Of a stretch of 8,069 bases of DNA, positions 7,151 to 8,069 are shown in pieces. The stretch covers positions 1-8,069 of the forward strand of contig SAAR01000156.1 of the NCBI GenBank assembly GCA_009916335.1, read 5' to 3'. Made by a program: the position numbers and the translations under genes. Below the pieces are notes generated by a model that saw only the letters and a list, made by a program, of their open reading frames with translations, was not told the origin of the DNA and searched no databases. The stretch is from Erysipelotrichia bacterium. GTDB taxonomy: Bacteria > Bacillota_I > Bacilli_A > Erysipelotrichales > Erysipelotrichaceae. Every line of letters begins with the position of its first letter. The stretch's first letter is position 1.

Positions 7151-7777
7151 ATGAAACTACAAATTGCATTAGATACATTAACGTTAGCAGAATGTATAGC
7201 GTTAATAGATGAAGTAAGTGAAAGTATTGATGTCATAGAAGTGGGTACACCATTCGTGATTGAAGAAGGAATGTTACCAGTGCGTGAATTAAAAAAACGC
7301 TATCCTCACAAAGAAGTATTGGCAGATGTTAAAATTATGGACGCTGGAGAATATGAAGCAGATAAATGTTTTGAAGCAGGTGCTGATATTGTTACTGTTT
7401 TAGGGGTAAGCAATGATGCGACGATTGAAGGGGTTGTAAGAAGTGCTAAAAAACATAATGGAAAAGTTATGGTCGATATGATTGCAGTAAAAAATTTAGC
7501 ACAAAGAAGTGTTCAACTTGATCAGATGGGTGTTGATTATATTTGTGTCCATACTGCCTTTGATATTCAATCTACAGGAAAAAATCCATTAGATGAATTA
7601 ATCGTAGTGAATCAGGTTGTAAAACATGCCAAATCAGCTGTGGCAGGTGGTGTAAAGTTGGCAACGATTGATGCAATCGTGGAGGAAGGTGCTGCGATTA
7701 TTGTCGTTGGTGGAGCTATTTGTAATGCGAGTCATCGTGCTATGATGGCAAAAGAAATGAAAGAACATTTAAAGTAG
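7151..7777 (+). CDS. hxlA: 3-hexulose-6-phosphate synthase
   Basis: This encodes 208 residues, matching the usual length of about 210. It is a cytoplasmic TIM-barrel enzyme of the orotidine-5'-phosphate decarboxylase superfamily that joins formaldehyde to D-ribulose-5-phosphate, reversibly, giving D-arabino-3-hexulose-6-phosphate. Visible active-site elements: D8 in ALD, E30 in VIEVGTP, D59-x-K61-x-x-D64 in LADVKIMDAGEYEA, H134 in VHTAFD, and phosphate-binding glycines in AGG (165-167) and VGG (186-188). The related 3-keto-L-gulonate-6-phosphate decarboxylase (UlaD) is less likely. The VTVLGV and VMVDMI strands are of the synthase type, and the Arg that UlaD has three residues after the catalytic His is Phe here (F137). 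AAAAGGAGT at 7135-7143, inside the end of the regulator gene, gives the ribosome binding site. The next gene encodes its partner isomerase. Confidence 0.92.
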   Translation: MKLQIALDTLTLAECIALIDEVSESIDVIEVGTPFVIEEGMLPVRELKKRYPHKEVLADVKIMDAGEYEADKCFEAGADIVTVLGVSNDATIEGVVRSAKKHNGKVMVDMIAVKNLAQRSVQLDQMGVDYICVHTAFDIQSTGKNPLDELIVVNQVVKHAKSAVAGGVKLATIDAIVEEGAAIIVVGGAICNASHRAMMAKEMKEHLK

Positions 7778-7787
7778 AGGTGCAAAT

Positions 7788-8069
7788 ATGAATCATCAAG
7801 AATATGCAGAAATTGTTATCAATGAATTAACACATACATTAAAAACGATTAATCCTAAACAAGCAGATGCGTTTGTATCTTTATTAATGAATGCAAAGGA
7901 AGTATTTTGTGCAGGTGCTGGTAGAAGTGGCTTTCAAGTAAAAGGCTTTGCGATGCGTTTAATGCATATGGGGGTGGCTTTCTATGTCGTAGGGGAAACT
8001 TGCACACCTAATATTTCAGATGACGGTTTATTAGTCATTTGCAGTGGTAGTGGAGAAACAAAATCACTT
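7788..8069 (+). CDS. hxlB: 6-phospho-3-hexuloisomerase, 3'-truncated by window edge
   Basis: The ATG at 7788 follows AGAGGTG (7776-7782), which overlaps the hxlA stop. The frame stays open for 94 codons to the window end; the full enzyme is normally about 180-190 residues. This is the N-terminal half of a SIS (sugar isomerase) domain: CAGAGRSG (residues 41-48), the helix AMRLMHMG (55-62), VVGETCTP (67-74), and the phosphosugar-binding SGSGET (86-91). These are hallmark motifs of HxlB/PHI, which isomerises D-arabino-3-hexulose-6-phosphate to fructose-6-phosphate. Its place 10 bases after hxlA fits the standard synthase-isomerase pair. The end of the gene and any further operon members (for example PTS or transporter genes) are beyond view. 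Confidence 0.93.
   Translation, partial: MNHQEYAEIVINELTHTLKTINPKQADAFVSLLMNAKEVFCAGAGRSGFQVKGFAMRLMHMGVAFYVVGETCTPNISDDGLLVICSGSGETKSL

Noticed and set aside
7151..7777. 3-keto-L-gulonate-6-phosphate decarboxylase (UlaD/SgbH)
   Set aside because: It is the same superfamily, but the strand motifs fit hexulose-phosphate synthase, the UlaD Arg after the catalytic His is missing, and the next gene is the matching isomerase hxlB.

Overview
The window comes from an AT-rich, low-GC Gram-positive bacterium. The support for this is A/T-ending codons throughout, GGAGG-type ribosome binding sites, a lipoprotein with a Firmicutes-style lipobox, and PRD-type and DeoR-type sugar regulators. TGA and TAA both end genes here and Trp is TGG, so the code looks standard. 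The gene set would suit a fermentative Firmicute, perhaps of the Erysipelotrichia type, but that placement is an inference and no marker gene is present.

Left part (1-4041): a tightly packed three-gene unit on the + strand. An ABC ATPase, cut off by the window edge before Walker A, overlaps a 747-residue membrane protein that looks like two ABC-2-type permeases fused head to tail. That gene overlaps by four bases (ATGA) a lipoprotein with propeller-like repeats and a compact C-x4-C-x-H-x4-C cluster. The overlaps suggest translational coupling and one membrane complex, probably an exporter or an antimicrobial-peptide resistance or immunity type transporter. The substrate cannot be read from the sequence.

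Middle part (4042-6382): a short non-coding gap holds a good extended -10 promoter and a strong ribosome binding site. These precede a full-length but dead gene for a PRD-containing sugar-PTS regulator of the LicR/MtlR/BglG type. It has five in-frame TAA stops and two apparent one-base losses, yet every domain of the family can still be followed from end to end. A terminator hairpin lies 84 bases behind it, with upstream sequence that could form a competing helix.

Right part (6383-8069): a probable operon of an intact DeoR-family regulator, 3-hexulose-6-phosphate synthase (hxlA) and the start of 6-phospho-3-hexuloisomerase (hxlB, cut by the window edge). The two enzymes together interconvert ribulose-5-phosphate plus formaldehyde with fructose-6-phosphate. 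This links pentose phosphates to glycolysis, or fixes formaldehyde. The DeoR protein probably controls them in response to a phosphorylated sugar. The dead PTS-type regulator next door may be the relic of an earlier control or transport locus at the same site.

No tRNA, rRNA, CRISPR array, transposase or attachment site was seen.
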